From a virus, in IMG/VR virus record IMGVR_UViG_3300042542_001465, positions 1 through 39,314 of that record: a stretch of 39,314 bases of DNA; one strand, given 5' to 3'. The notes under the pieces were generated by a model that had not been told where the DNA came from, did not search any database, and was given only the letters and a program-made list of their open reading frames with translations. Position numbers and translations under genes: made by a program. Shown piece after piece: positions 32,046-39,187 of the stretch. How positions within the stretch are numbered: the first letter of the stretch is position 1; each line of letters starts with the position of its first letter.

Positions 32046-32384
32046 ATGAAAACAAAGAACGAGATTCAAAACGCAATCGAAGCCACAAAACCGCGCGGCG
32101 CGTGGGGAAGGGCAGTGAAATCCTACGCCATCGAGCTTTTAGATGACTTAGATGGTGAATATAGGGCTGCCGCTTTGCTTAATGGCGCGGAGAACTGGCG
32201 CGCTTATTCCCACGGCGGATGCTCGCTTATTTACGATGCGGAAATCGCGGAGCGCGTATGTTCACCCTCAGAGCTTAAACGCAAGCGCGGCGGAGAGCTT
32301 GCTCCGAATCCAAGCGAATCATGGCTTGATTGCCAAGCTCGCGCCCTATCGCAAGCGGCCCGTCTTATTTCCCGCAACGCCTAA
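32046..32384 (+). CDS. Conserved hypothetical protein, 112 aa
   Basis: Resembles a conserved phage/bacterial family with pattern ARxAWxRAVKxYAxELL, ALLNGAENWRAYSHGGCSLIYDAEIAERVCSPSELK and a C-terminal SWLDCQARALSQAARLI. The family function is unknown to me. The leader AAAATAACAACG has no SD. Confidence 0.75.
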   Translation: MKTKNEIQNAIEATKPRGAWGRAVKSYAIELLDDLDGEYRAAALLNGAENWRAYSHGGCSLIYDAEIAERVCSPSELKRKRGGELAPNPSESWLDCQARALSQAARLISRNA

Positions 32385-32402
32385 CCATAACCTGCCGAAA
32401 CA

Positions 32403-32699
32403 ATGGACACACACACACACACGCCTGGCCCTTGGCATATGGGGGCAGGAAACGGAGAAGGAAGCATTTTTGCCGACAACGGGCGGACACGCTTGGAAAT
32501 AGGCGGAACCACGCTCTATTCCATAGCTCAAATCACGCGCGGATGGAATGAAGCGGAGGACGAAGCAAACGCCCGTTTGATCGCTGCCGCGCCTGAAATG
32601 CTCGAAGCATTGCAAAGCCTCACCCATCCTATGGCAAGCGATGAGGATCTGCAAAACGCCCTCGCTGTCATTGCCAAGGTGAAGGGAGGTGAAGCATGA
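32403..32699 (+). CDS. Conserved HTPGPW-type phage protein, 98 aa
   Basis: Starts with a His/Thr repeat then HTPGPWHMG and, later, EDEANARLIAAAPEMLEALQSL, a combination found in very many phage early regions. The function is unknown. The first codons are a CA dinucleotide run (about 32406-32421) that could slip. The next gene starts by ATGA overlap. Confidence 0.8.
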   Translation: MDTHTHTPGPWHMGAGNGEGSIFADNGRTRLEIGGTTLYSIAQITRGWNEAEDEANARLIAAAPEMLEALQSLTHPMASDEDLQNALAVIAKVKGGEA

Positions 32700-33007
32700 A
32701 AACCGCACACACACCAGAAAAGGAAATCCGGCAATTCGTAAAAGAATGGCAAACCGTATTCAAACGGCAAAGCATGGGTCGGGGTTATACCTTATTTATG
32801 TCTCAATCGGCCTGGGTTCAACCTTTCGGCTTGCAATGGGAAAACCGGAAAATGCGGGCGATTTGCTTAAATGAAAAGCATGCAGCCATCACAAAAGATA
32901 GCCTTTCGATGCATGGGCCTTGGAGAGATGGGAATGAGGCCGCGCTTCTTTATGCCGACTTGGGCGACATGATCGACAAAAACGAGATGGAAAGGACGGA
33001 CTCATGA
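32696..33007 (+). CDS. Hypothetical protein, 103 aa
   Basis: Mixed alpha/beta protein (EIRQFVKEWQTVFKRQSMGRG ... FGLQWENRKMRAICLNEKH). It starts by ATGA overlap behind a clear GGGAGGTG ribosome site. No motif recognised. Confidence 0.66.
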   Translation: MKTAHTPEKEIRQFVKEWQTVFKRQSMGRGYTLFMSQSAWVQPFGLQWENRKMRAICLNEKHAAITKDSLSMHGPWRDGNEAALLYADLGDMIDKNEMERTDS

Positions 33008-33207
33008 GCGCGTTTCGCCTTAAACTTGGCCCGATGTATTGGGACAAGGTGCAAGCCATGTTCCGCCCGTCCGATGCCAAATCGCACGAATGGGCGGGCA
33101 TCACGGGGAAAGAGCTATGCCGTGAATCTCATTCAGCCATTGGCAAGTGCCGCAATCTAAACGGGTGGGTACTGGAACTCCAACATAACGGGGAGGGTAA
33201 ACCATGA
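33004..33207 (+). CDS. Hypothetical protein, 67 aa
   Basis: Small basic protein (MSAFRLKLGPMYWDKVQAMF ... GITGKELCRESHSAIGKCRN). Coupled at both ends by ATGA. No motif recognised. Residues 1-16 look amphipathic. Confidence 0.63.
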   Translation: MSAFRLKLGPMYWDKVQAMFRPSDAKSHEWAGITGKELCRESHSAIGKCRNLNGWVLELQHNGEGKP

Positions 33208-33512
33208 GCCGACCACAATGGGAGAACGATGCCCTTTCTATTATCACGGGGGAGGGGGTAGCAAACGGGGACGCGCTCTGGGTGTTGGAGTGCATCCAAA
33301 AAGCGGCTGATGATGTCGCAGAAATGGACGATGCCGACCGATTCCCGCTTTACATGGAATACCACGGAAACGACAAGGCCGCGCTTTGCAACCTTGATGC
33401 GGAAACCTTCGCGGACGTCTTGGCATGCCTTGGAATTGACTTGCACCGCTTGGAGACCCTATGGGAGCGAAAACATATCGACCCGCCGATTGACGATTGG
33501 AGTATGGAATAA
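33204..33512 (+). CDS. Hypothetical acidic protein, 102 aa
   Basis: Acidic, largely helical protein (ALWVLECIQKAADDVAEMDD ... TFADVLACLGIDLHRLETLW). GGGGAGGG lies 8 nt before the coupled ATG. Such acidic early proteins are sometimes DNA mimics or inhibitors, but there is no direct evidence here. Confidence 0.64.
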   Translation: MSRPQWENDALSIITGEGVANGDALWVLECIQKAADDVAEMDDADRFPLYMEYHGNDKAALCNLDAETFADVLACLGIDLHRLETLWERKHIDPPIDDWSME

Positions 33513-33547
33513 ACAACAAACGAAACGAAAACAAAACAAAACAAAAC

Positions 33548-33778
33548 ATGAAAACACTTACAAACATTACATGCATACATTACTGCAAAAACGGGGGAGC
33601 CTATGAGGCAACCTATTCATTCATCCGCCCAAGATCAGCGAAAAAACCGACATTTATCGGGGCCGCGCGGATGGTCGCTCGCTTGTTCAATGATAGTCGG
33701 CGCGATGAATCAGAACCGATCACAAAACCCTGCGATATATCTGTCAGCAGAATCGAGGAGATGGTTTTTGCACGATAA
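33548..33778 (+). CDS. Hypothetical protein, 76 aa
   Basis: The start at 33548 is chosen over upstream in-frame codons because it follows a 35-nt A/C-only-like leader (ACAAACGAAACG then ACAAAACAAAACAAAAC). The protein begins MKTLTNITCIHYCKNGG with CxxxC near 9-13 and has a basic centre. The function is unknown. Confidence 0.62.
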   Translation: MKTLTNITCIHYCKNGGAYEATYSFIRPRSAKKPTFIGAARMVARLFNDSRRDESEPITKPCDISVSRIEEMVFAR

Positions 33779-33796
33779 ACAAACGAAAACGAAACT

Positions 33797-34009
33797 ATGA
33801 AAATAACATCTAAAAAATTAGACAGCAGAAGCCGATCTTACATCATCGAAAGCCCGTTTTACGGGGAGCGCGTCAATATCATAACCGATAAGGGCATTCA
33901 CATGAAACACTGCATTCTTATGATCGGGTGCAATGGCATCCAAATTGAACGCAGGGAATTTGCCAAACTACTTTGGACAAGCCGCAGGTTGGAGAGGGGG
34001 GCGGCATGA
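33797..34009 (+). CDS. Hypothetical protein, 70 aa
   Basis: Small basic beta-rich protein (SRSYIIESPFYGERVNIITD ... CILMIGCNGIQIERREFAKL). The leader ACGAAAACGAAACT lacks SD. The stop overlaps the next gene by ATGA. Confidence 0.62.
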   Translation: MKITSKKLDSRSRSYIIESPFYGERVNIITDKGIHMKHCILMIGCNGIQIERREFAKLLWTSRRLERGAA

Positions 34010-34197
34010 AAAAACAAACGATCCTGGCTTTGGCTATCTTTGGTCACCTGTTCCTTTTCCTGTTCGTGGATTCGCTCTTTGAGGCTCCCACAAAGTGGAA
34101 AATGTGGGCATTCTACGGATCGTCCCTGCTATCCGTTGCAGTCTGGGCGGCGTATGTGATCCACGAGGACGACAACCCGAAAGGGGGCGCGGCATGA
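34006..34197 (+). CDS. Two-helix membrane protein, 63 aa
   Basis: Two predicted transmembrane helices (TILALAIFGHLFLFLFVDSL, and FYGSSLLSVAVWAAYVI), then an acidic tail. The start at 34006 makes the ATGA junction and follows GGAGAGGGGGG. Early location suggests a host-envelope role and not lysis; the function is unknown. Confidence 0.65.
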   Translation: MKKQTILALAIFGHLFLFLFVDSLFEAPTKWKMWAFYGSSLLSVAVWAAYVIHEDDNPKGGAA

Positions 34198-34550
34198 AGG
34201 TTAATTGGAAACTCTACGAGGATACCGAGGCCGACAAGTTCGCGTTTTTGGTTCGCATTGTGGCGGAGGTTTTTTCCGTCAATCCAGAACAAATCCTTTG
34301 CCGCTCACGCTTTGCCCGATGGGTTGAGCCAAGGCAACTTGTGGCGACCATTTGGAGCGAAAACCACTCACTCCAAGAGACAGGCTACAGGCTCGACCGG
34401 CACCATGGCGCGGTCATGCATGCACGGGAGCGCGTTAGGTTCCTTATCGAGCACGACGACCGATTCGCAGACAAGGTGCGCGAGTGCCTCCAACGCCTAA
34501 TAAGCGAAGCCCCTATGGAAGAAGAAACCCCGAAAGAAAAAATAGCGTGA
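34194..34550 (+). CDS. DnaA domain-IV-like DNA-binding protein, 118 aa
   Basis: Residues about 15-85 follow the DnaA C-terminal (domain IV) pattern: FLVRIVAEVFSVNPEQILCRSR, ARWVEPRQLVATIWSENHSL, ETGYRLDRHHGAVMHARERV. In DnaA the DH-T-V helix reads the DnaA box; the equivalent here is DRHHGAV (68-74). The AAA+ domain of DnaA is absent. With the DnaA box near 30587 and the DnaC-like loader at 1597 it suggests origin recognition. The start at 34194 fits the ATGA junction. Confidence 0.75.
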   Translation: MKVNWKLYEDTEADKFAFLVRIVAEVFSVNPEQILCRSRFARWVEPRQLVATIWSENHSLQETGYRLDRHHGAVMHARERVRFLIEHDDRFADKVRECLQRLISEAPMEEETPKEKIA

Positions 34551-34762
34551 TTAAACTATTTAGCTTGCAAGAGATGGCAGATGACTTGAAACTGCCTCCA
34601 GCCGTGGTTGCTCTCTGGGCTACTGATGGCTACATACCTTATGTAATGAGGGAAGGAATGCCCTTATTCGACCCCGTTGCGGTGGGGACGCACATCGCAA
34701 AACAATTAAACGAACTAAACAAAATCGACGATGGAAACACAACAGACACAACCACAAACTGA
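34547..34762 (+). CDS. MerR/Xis-like HTH protein, 71 aa, GTG start
   Basis: LFSLQEMADDLKLPPAVVALWATDGYIPYVMREGMPLFDPVAV is a winged HTH of the MerR/excisionase type (about 5-48). The GTG start at 34547 overlaps the previous TGA (GTGA). The last 32 nt overlap the RecT gene. It probably binds DNA as a regulator or recombination accessory; no integrase is present, so a true excisionase role is unlikely. Confidence 0.66.
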   Translation: MIKLFSLQEMADDLKLPPAVVALWATDGYIPYVMREGMPLFDPVAVGTHIAKQLNELNKIDDGNTTDTTTN

Positions 34763-35501
34763 AGCGATTGCGGCGCACGAACCGCAAAACACGGGCATTC
34801 TGGCGCAAGTCGCGGCTGAAACGCAGGCATTCGAGCTTGTGCAACGGCAAGCGATGATGCTCTCTAAAAGCACCCTAGTCCCCAAGGACTTTGCTGGCAA
34901 TGTAGCCAACTGCGCGATTGCCCTCAATGTGGCAAAGCGGACAAGGCTTGATCCGCTCATGGTCTGCCAAAACCTAGCCATCATCCACGGGCGGCCCTCG
35001 TGGTCTGCTACTGCGCTCATTGGCATGATCAACGCAAGCGGGAAGTTCTCGCCCCTGCGCTTTGTGTTCGATAGCGATGAAGCCCCGACTTGGTGCTACG
35101 CTGTTGCGCGTGATATGGCAACAGGCGAGGAACTCAAAGGCGAGCGCATTACCTTGGAGATGGCCAAGAAAGAAGGCTGGAGCACAAAGAACGGAAGCAA
35201 GTGGCTTACGATGCCTGGTCAAATGCTCCGCTACCGCGCCGCTTCATTCTGGAGCCGTGCTTACGCCTCGGACATGTCGCTGGGCATGTACACGCAGGAC
35301 GAGGTGCGAGACTTTGCAGAACCTCCACGCAATGTGACCCCGAAGGCGAACCCATTCGTGGCTGAACCAGAACCCGAGCCAGAACCCGTTGAGGTTGTCG
35401 AGGCGCAGGTTGTCGAGGATAAACCAAAGGGGAACGCGAAACCCCATGCCGACAAGATTGCAGAAGCGTTCCAGAACATGGTCAAGGAGGTAGAACCATG
35501 A
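34731..35501 (+). CDS. recT: RecT-family single-strand annealing protein, 256 aa
   Basis: Pattern CAIALNVAKRTRLDPLMVCQNLAIIHGRPSWSATALIGMINASGKFSPL and later MPGQMLRYRAASFWSRAY match RecT/Bet-type annealing proteins. They coat single strands and promote pairing during phage recombination and replication. The C-terminal part (about 208-256) is an acidic Pro/Glu linker and a helical tip. The ATG lies inside the previous gene behind an AACAAAATCGACG leader. It is coupled by ATGA to its exonuclease partner. Confidence 0.87.
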   Translation: METQQTQPQTEAIAAHEPQNTGILAQVAAETQAFELVQRQAMMLSKSTLVPKDFAGNVANCAIALNVAKRTRLDPLMVCQNLAIIHGRPSWSATALIGMINASGKFSPLRFVFDSDEAPTWCYAVARDMATGEELKGERITLEMAKKEGWSTKNGSKWLTMPGQMLRYRAASFWSRAYASDMSLGMYTQDEVRDFAEPPRNVTPKANPFVAEPEPEPEPVEVVEAQVVEDKPKGNAKPHADKIAEAFQNMVKEVEP

Positions 35502-36307
35502 GTGAGCTAGTCTACAACCTCGGGCGCAAGTATTACGAGGGGGGCGCAAGCCCCTCCAACTTGGGCGGGTATGTGTCAAAAAGCATGCTATGGGAGTTTG
35601 ACCAAAGCCCTTGGAAATGGTTCCACAGCGGCCCGAAAGAGACAACACCGGCGATGGAGTTTGGTAGCCTTGTGCATTGCTTGGCTCTCACGCCCACCGA
35701 GTACGCCGAAACCTATGCCGTGAGCGAATACGACTCGTTCCGCACCAAAGCGGCGCAGGAATGGCGGGATTCAATGGTGGCACAGGGTAAGGTCTGCATC
35801 ACGCAGGCTCAACTCAATACCGCCAGCGAATGCGCGGAGGCAATCTTGAATGACCAAGACCTTCAGCCTGTCCTCGTTAATGGGTACAAGGCCGAGGTTG
35901 CTGTCTACTCGCAAATCGGGGAAACCAAGGTGCGCGGGATGATCGACATTATCCCGAGCGAAGGTGACTGCCTTATAGACCTCAAGACCACATCAAGCTT
36001 TGGCGATGTTAGCGATCTGGCTGGGTTTGTGGTGCGCGGTGGATACCATTGGCAAGCCGCACTCTACCTCGACCTATTCAATGCCGCCACAGGGCAAAAT
36101 AGGACGAATTTCGTGCTTGCCTTTGTGGATAAATCTGCGCCTTATGAGTCAGCAATCGTCAACCTGTCCGGTGATTTCATCGAACAAGGGCGAATCGGAT
36201 ACATGAACGCCATAGCTAAATACCAGAAATGCGTCTCGGAGAAGATGTTCCCCAAGGCAGTTGAAGGAATACAAGAACTCTCATTCCCAAAGTGGGCAAT
36301 CAAATAA
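35498..36307 (+). CDS. RecE-like PD-(D/E)XK exonuclease (DUF3799-type), 269 aa
   Basis: SKSMLWEFDQSPWKWFHSG and MEFGSLVHCLAL form the start of this RecB-like nuclease family. The catalytic strand pair is VRGMIDIIPSEGDCLIDLKTT, giving the D-x(n)-D-x-K motif, followed by GGYHWQAALYLDLFN with the conserved Gln. It would resect double-strand ends to make substrate for RecT. An AAGGAGGT ribosome site lies 6 nt upstream. The RecT-nuclease pairing supports the call. Confidence 0.86.
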   Translation: MSELVYNLGRKYYEGGASPSNLGGYVSKSMLWEFDQSPWKWFHSGPKETTPAMEFGSLVHCLALTPTEYAETYAVSEYDSFRTKAAQEWRDSMVAQGKVCITQAQLNTASECAEAILNDQDLQPVLVNGYKAEVAVYSQIGETKVRGMIDIIPSEGDCLIDLKTTSSFGDVSDLAGFVVRGGYHWQAALYLDLFNAATGQNRTNFVLAFVDKSAPYESAIVNLSGDFIEQGRIGYMNAIAKYQKCVSEKMFPKAVEGIQELSFPKWAIK

Positions 36308-36316
36308 CAATACACC

Positions 36317-36622
36317 ATGAAACAAACAATAGACATTAGCCTAGACACAACGAAGATCGATAAGACTGCTCTGTATGAGTCGCCAAAGAACGGAAAGAAG
36401 TACCTCTCCGTCACGGTTCTGATTCGTGAAGAGAAGGACAAGTACGGATACGATGGATTCGTCGTCCAGAAGATCAGCAAGGAGCGCAAAGCCGCAGGAG
36501 AGAAAGGCCCGATCCTCGGAAACTGCAAGATCGTTGACTGGGAGGCACAGAAGCCAAGCGTAATTAAGGCAATCCTTCAGCCAGACAAGTGGGATGATGA
36601 TGACTCAGAAATACCTTTTTGA
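36317..36622 (+). CDS. Single-stranded DNA-binding-like protein, 101 aa
   Basis: A small beta-rich domain followed by an acidic, disordered end DDDDSEIPF, like the acidic tip that bacterial SSB uses to recruit partner proteins. It sits directly after the RecT/RecE-like pair. The OB fold itself is not certain from sequence. The leader TAACAATACACC has no SD. Confidence 0.66.
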   Translation: MKQTIDISLDTTKIDKTALYESPKNGKKYLSVTVLIREEKDKYGYDGFVVQKISKERKAAGEKGPILGNCKIVDWEAQKPSVIKAILQPDKWDDDDSEIPF

Positions 36623-36634
36623 GTCCCTTTTTGA

Positions 36635-36662
36635 TTGACATCAAGTCACCAAATGGTACACT
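36635..36662 (+). promoter_or_regulatory. Sigma70-like promoter of the HNH gene, predicted leaderless
   Basis: TTGACA (36635-36640), a 16-nt spacer, TACACT (36657-36662), and the ATG 8 nt further at 36671. Same spacing and geometry as the promoters before 953 and 4211. Confidence 0.6.
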
Positions 36663-36670
36663 TCTTGCGT

Positions 36671-37165
36671 ATGAAAACATGCTTCAGATGCAATAAAGAA
36701 AAGCCATTAGATGAGTTCTATAAACACTCAATGATGGCGGATGGGCATTTAAATAAATGCAAGGAGTGTACCAAGGGCGATTCAAAAAAAACCTACGAAA
36801 AAATACAATCCATTCCAGAGCTTGCGATACGGGAAAGGGAGAGACAAAGGGTAAAAGAGAGCAAGAGAAGACTTGAAGGGAAGACCCAAAAATACAAAAA
36901 GGAGTTGAGGCGAAGCCCCGCAAGCGACATCTTGGCGAAGGCTGTCAGATCAAAGCAAGTTGAGAAAAAACCATGTGAAGTATGCGGTAAGATAAAAGCA
37001 CAGGGCCATCACGAAGACTACTCAAAACCGCTAGATGTAGTTTGGCTTTGCGTGAGACATCATAACGATAGGCACATACATTTGAGGGATTGCAAAACAC
37101 TCGGGAAGGAGCCACTTCCAATTGAAGAATTTATTTCCACTATTCAGAATAACATTTATGATTGA
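36671..37165 (+). CDS. HNH endonuclease with N-terminal zinc finger, 164 aa
   Basis: The N-terminal CFRC ... CKEC (residues 4-7 and about 29-32) looks like the zinc finger common in phage HNH enzymes. The C-terminal core has CEVCGKIKAQGHHEDYSKPLDVVWLCVRHHNDRH with the paired Cys and the His residues. The ATG at 36671 is preferred over an upstream TTG because the conserved finger begins there and the promoter places transcription start at it. Different family from the other two HNH genes. Confidence 0.82.
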   Translation: MKTCFRCNKEKPLDEFYKHSMMADGHLNKCKECTKGDSKKTYEKIQSIPELAIRERERQRVKESKRRLEGKTQKYKKELRRSPASDILAKAVRSKQVEKKPCEVCGKIKAQGHHEDYSKPLDVVWLCVRHHNDRHIHLRDCKTLGKEPLPIEEFISTIQNNIYD

Positions 37166-37364
37166 AATGCTAACACCAATGGAGGCGCAGAAGCTGGGTC
37201 ATGTCCCGCTTACTCGCCCGTACAGAGAAGACTACGAACACGAAATGAGATGGCTTCGCACCGTCCTGCGTGACATGAGGGGATGCAACTTCTCCCTTGT
37301 GGATACTGGCAGAGGGCTTGAAGTCTGGCGCGATAAAAAAGAACTAAACACGATCAAAGAATAA
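37158..37364 (+). CDS. Conserved hypothetical phage protein, 68 aa
   Basis: MIEMLTPMEAQKLGHVPLTR then EDYEHEMRWLRTVLRDMRGCNFSLVDTG and EVWRDKKEL; the core looks conserved among phages. It starts 8 nt before the HNH stop, in another frame. The function is unknown. Confidence 0.68.
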   Translation: MIEMLTPMEAQKLGHVPLTRPYREDYEHEMRWLRTVLRDMRGCNFSLVDTGRGLEVWRDKKELNTIKE

Positions 37365-37368
37365 CACT

Positions 37369-37527
37369 ATGAAACTAAAACAAATCTACGAACCAGTTCG
37401 CGCCATTGGCAGCGACCCGCATTTAACCGTGTCCCTCATGTCTGCCTTGGCATCACCCAAGCATCGCAAGAGCGGACTAATGGAAGCACTCAAACGCCTA
37501 GCCAAGAACTATGGAGTTGCTATTTAA
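37369..37527 (+). CDS. Hypothetical basic protein, 52 aa
   Basis: Small helical basic protein (MKLKQIYEPVRAIGSDPHLT ... KHRKSGLMEALKRLAKNYG). It lies 4 nt after the previous stop with a TAACACT leader. The end overlaps the next gene by 17 nt. The function is unknown. Confidence 0.6.
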   Translation: MKLKQIYEPVRAIGSDPHLTVSLMSALASPKHRKSGLMEALKRLAKNYGVAI

Positions 37528-37723
37528 CGACCTGCCAGAAGAGCTTTCACCTCGCCTCAAGTGGCAGGAGAAGAAGGGAATCAAGACAATGCGCCGCGAC
37601 GATGGGAAATGGGTGGCGTACAAGACCGAAACCCGCTTCAACAACTCCGACGAGACAGAGGTGGATGCTGTGATAGGACTGGCGAAGAAATTAAAATTAA
37701 AGTTATGGAGTGAAGACCCATGA
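37511..37723 (+). CDS. Hypothetical protein, 70 aa
   Basis: Small protein (MELLFNDLPEELSPRLKWQE ... VAYKTETRFNNSDETEVDAV). It overlaps both neighbours (17 nt upstream, ATGA downstream), so it probably belongs to a coupled group with the resolvase. No motif recognised. Confidence 0.62.
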   Translation: MELLFNDLPEELSPRLKWQEKKGIKTMRRDDGKWVAYKTETRFNNSDETEVDAVIGLAKKLKLKLWSEDP

Positions 37724-38169
37724 GTAGAATCACCATAGGAATTGATGTTGGCGCAAGTGGCGCGATCGCATGGATTGACGAGCGAGGGAAGTCTTGCGTT
37801 GAGAAGATGCCAGACACCTTACAGGACTTGTGGGAGCTTGTTTGCGACATCACCAACTTCCCAAGGTCAGCGATTGACGGGCGCAAGTACAAGGCGTACA
37901 TCGAGGCGGTTTCCAGCAGCCCACAGATGGGAGTCGTATCAGCGTTCAGCTTTGGCCGAGGCTACGGCAACCTTGAGATGGCACTTACAGCCGCAGGGAT
38001 ACCCTTCGAGCGGGTGCGCCCACAAGTCTGGCAGAAGGCGATGGGTTGCATGACGAAAGGCAACAAGAACATTTCCAAGGCGAAGGCCCAGGAGCTATTC
38101 CCAGACAAGAAGGTTATTCACGCTACGGCGGACGCATTACTCATAGCACTATATGGAACAAAACAATGA
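37720..38169 (+). CDS. RuvC-like Holliday junction resolvase, 149 aa
   Basis: RNase-H-fold resolvase. Asp9 (GIDVGASGAIA), Glu62 (YIEAV) and the C-terminal His134/Asp138 (HATADALLIALYG) correspond to the acidic metal-binding residues. FSFGRGYG and RPQVWQKAMG are typical of phage RuvC-like proteins. It would resolve branched DNA before packaging, working with RecT and the nuclease. Coupled by ATGA on both sides. Confidence 0.85.
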   Translation: MSRITIGIDVGASGAIAWIDERGKSCVEKMPDTLQDLWELVCDITNFPRSAIDGRKYKAYIEAVSSSPQMGVVSAFSFGRGYGNLEMALTAAGIPFERVRPQVWQKAMGCMTKGNKNISKAKAQELFPDKKVIHATADALLIALYGTKQ

Positions 38170-38399
38170 AAGAGAAATACATACCAGGAGAAGGATGCTT
38201 ATGTCACGCTCACAGCGAAGCAGAATGCGGATGCGATGCTGATTGGACACCAATGGAAGTCTACGAGCTACGCGAGCAACGCGACATGCTGGCGGAGGCT
38301 TTACGGGAGCTGTGTGAAACATTGCTGAATGACAAACCACGCGACATCACCGAATCGCTGTACAAGGCTGGGGATGCCCTCGCCGCATGGAAAGGATGA
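38166..38399 (+). CDS. Hypothetical Cys-rich protein, 77 aa
   Basis: The N-terminal part has CLCHAHSEAECGCDADW, a Cys/His cluster that might bind zinc, then a helical region (VYELREQRDMLAEALRELCETLL). The start at 38166 is set by the ATGA junction. The function is unknown. Confidence 0.63.
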   Translation: MKEKYIPGEGCLCHAHSEAECGCDADWTPMEVYELREQRDMLAEALRELCETLLNDKPRDITESLYKAGDALAAWKG

Positions 38400-38403
38400 A
38401 GCC

Positions 38404-38706
38404 ATGATCATTGACGGAATGACGATGGTTCACAGGAATAAGTATCTAGAAAACATGAAGAAGTATCAAGAGATTGAGAACCTCATCGCAGACATCTGGT
38501 ATCAGAATCCAAGGTGGCCATCGACATTCTCCGTATGCTGCAATGGATGCGGGAATAGTGCGAGAGGCGGCAGAGAGTGCATCTACTGCCTTGAGAAGGA
38601 ACTTTCCAAATTGACATCGCAGGAGGATGCTAGATCCTTCGTGAGTGCAGTCAGACAGGTCTTAACGGCAGAGGAATCCTTGAGAGAGCATTCCAAGCCG
38701 TTCTGA
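38404..38706 (+). CDS. Hypothetical zinc-finger-like protein, 100 aa
   Basis: Central CCNGCGNSARGGRECIYC (about 44-61) has two CxxC pairs suited to a zinc ribbon, between helical arms. The start at 38404 follows the previous stop by 4 nt; an upstream in-frame ATG would overlap that gene by 71 nt. The function is unknown. Confidence 0.63.
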   Translation: MIIDGMTMVHRNKYLENMKKYQEIENLIADIWYQNPRWPSTFSVCCNGCGNSARGGRECIYCLEKELSKLTSQEDARSFVSAVRQVLTAEESLREHSKPF

Positions 38707-38727
38707 AAAACAAACAAACAACAAAAA

Positions 38728-38910
38728 ATGAAACCTAGGGTATATGTAATAATCCGAAACTGCGTAGAGGACGGCATCCGTTATGGACTCCGCCGAGCCT
38801 ACAAGCACACCGACGAACCATCCGAGGACTTGCTGGAAAGCGAGATTCACTCGGCAATTATGAATGAACTCGATGACAAGTTCGAGTTTGAAGTACCAAG
38901 ACTAGACTAA
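38728..38910 (+). CDS. Hypothetical protein, 60 aa
   Basis: Small acidic protein (MKPRVYVIIRNCVEDGIRYG ... EDLLESEIHSAIMNELDDKF). Leader AAAAACAAACAAACAACAAAAA, a very clear example of the SD-less A/C-rich type. No motif recognised. Confidence 0.64.
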   Translation: MKPRVYVIIRNCVEDGIRYGLRRAYKHTDEPSEDLLESEIHSAIMNELDDKFEFEVPRLD

Positions 38911-38914
38911 TACT

Positions 38915-39109
38915 ATGAGCGTATCACACAAACTAGAATCATGGCTCCTCAAGGGGAAGACCATCACCGCCCTGCAAGCCCTTAACAAATGGGGATGCAT
39001 GAGGCTATCGGCACGGATCAACGAGCTTCGCAATGCGGGGTTCCCGATCCTTACGGACAGTGTAAAGCAAAATGGCAAGATCTTTGCTCGCTATCGTCTT
39101 GCCGCTTAA
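38915..39109 (+). CDS. Small winged-HTH protein, 64 aa
   Basis: LESWLLKGKTITALQALNKWGCMRLSARINELRNAGFPI followed by a two-strand wing (TDSVKQNGKIFARYRLA). This is a small helix-turn-helix domain seen in many phages; it may regulate transcription or help replication. The start lies 4 nt after the previous stop. Confidence 0.75.
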   Translation: MSVSHKLESWLLKGKTITALQALNKWGCMRLSARINELRNAGFPILTDSVKQNGKIFARYRLAA

Positions 39110-39187
39110 TACAATCGGGCATGCCGGCAGCCTAGTTCATTGTCGCTGCACCACCCAGCGTCCGGCAAGGTGGAACCTTTAACAACC
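39110..39187 (+). promoter_or_regulatory. Structured 78-nt gap before the first gene
   Basis: Contains nested stems: outer GCCGG/CCGGC (39123-39127/39162-39166), inner CGCTG/CAGCG (39144-39148/39156-39160) and a small AAGGT/ACCTT hairpin just before the ATG at 39188. No T tract follows, so it is more likely an mRNA leader structure or processing site than a terminator. Confidence 0.4.

Noticed and set aside
36635-36670. Extended N-terminus (TTG start at 36635) of the HNH gene.
   Set aside because: The extra 12 residues precede the conserved zinc finger and coincide with the promoter -35; the ATG at 36671 is a better start.
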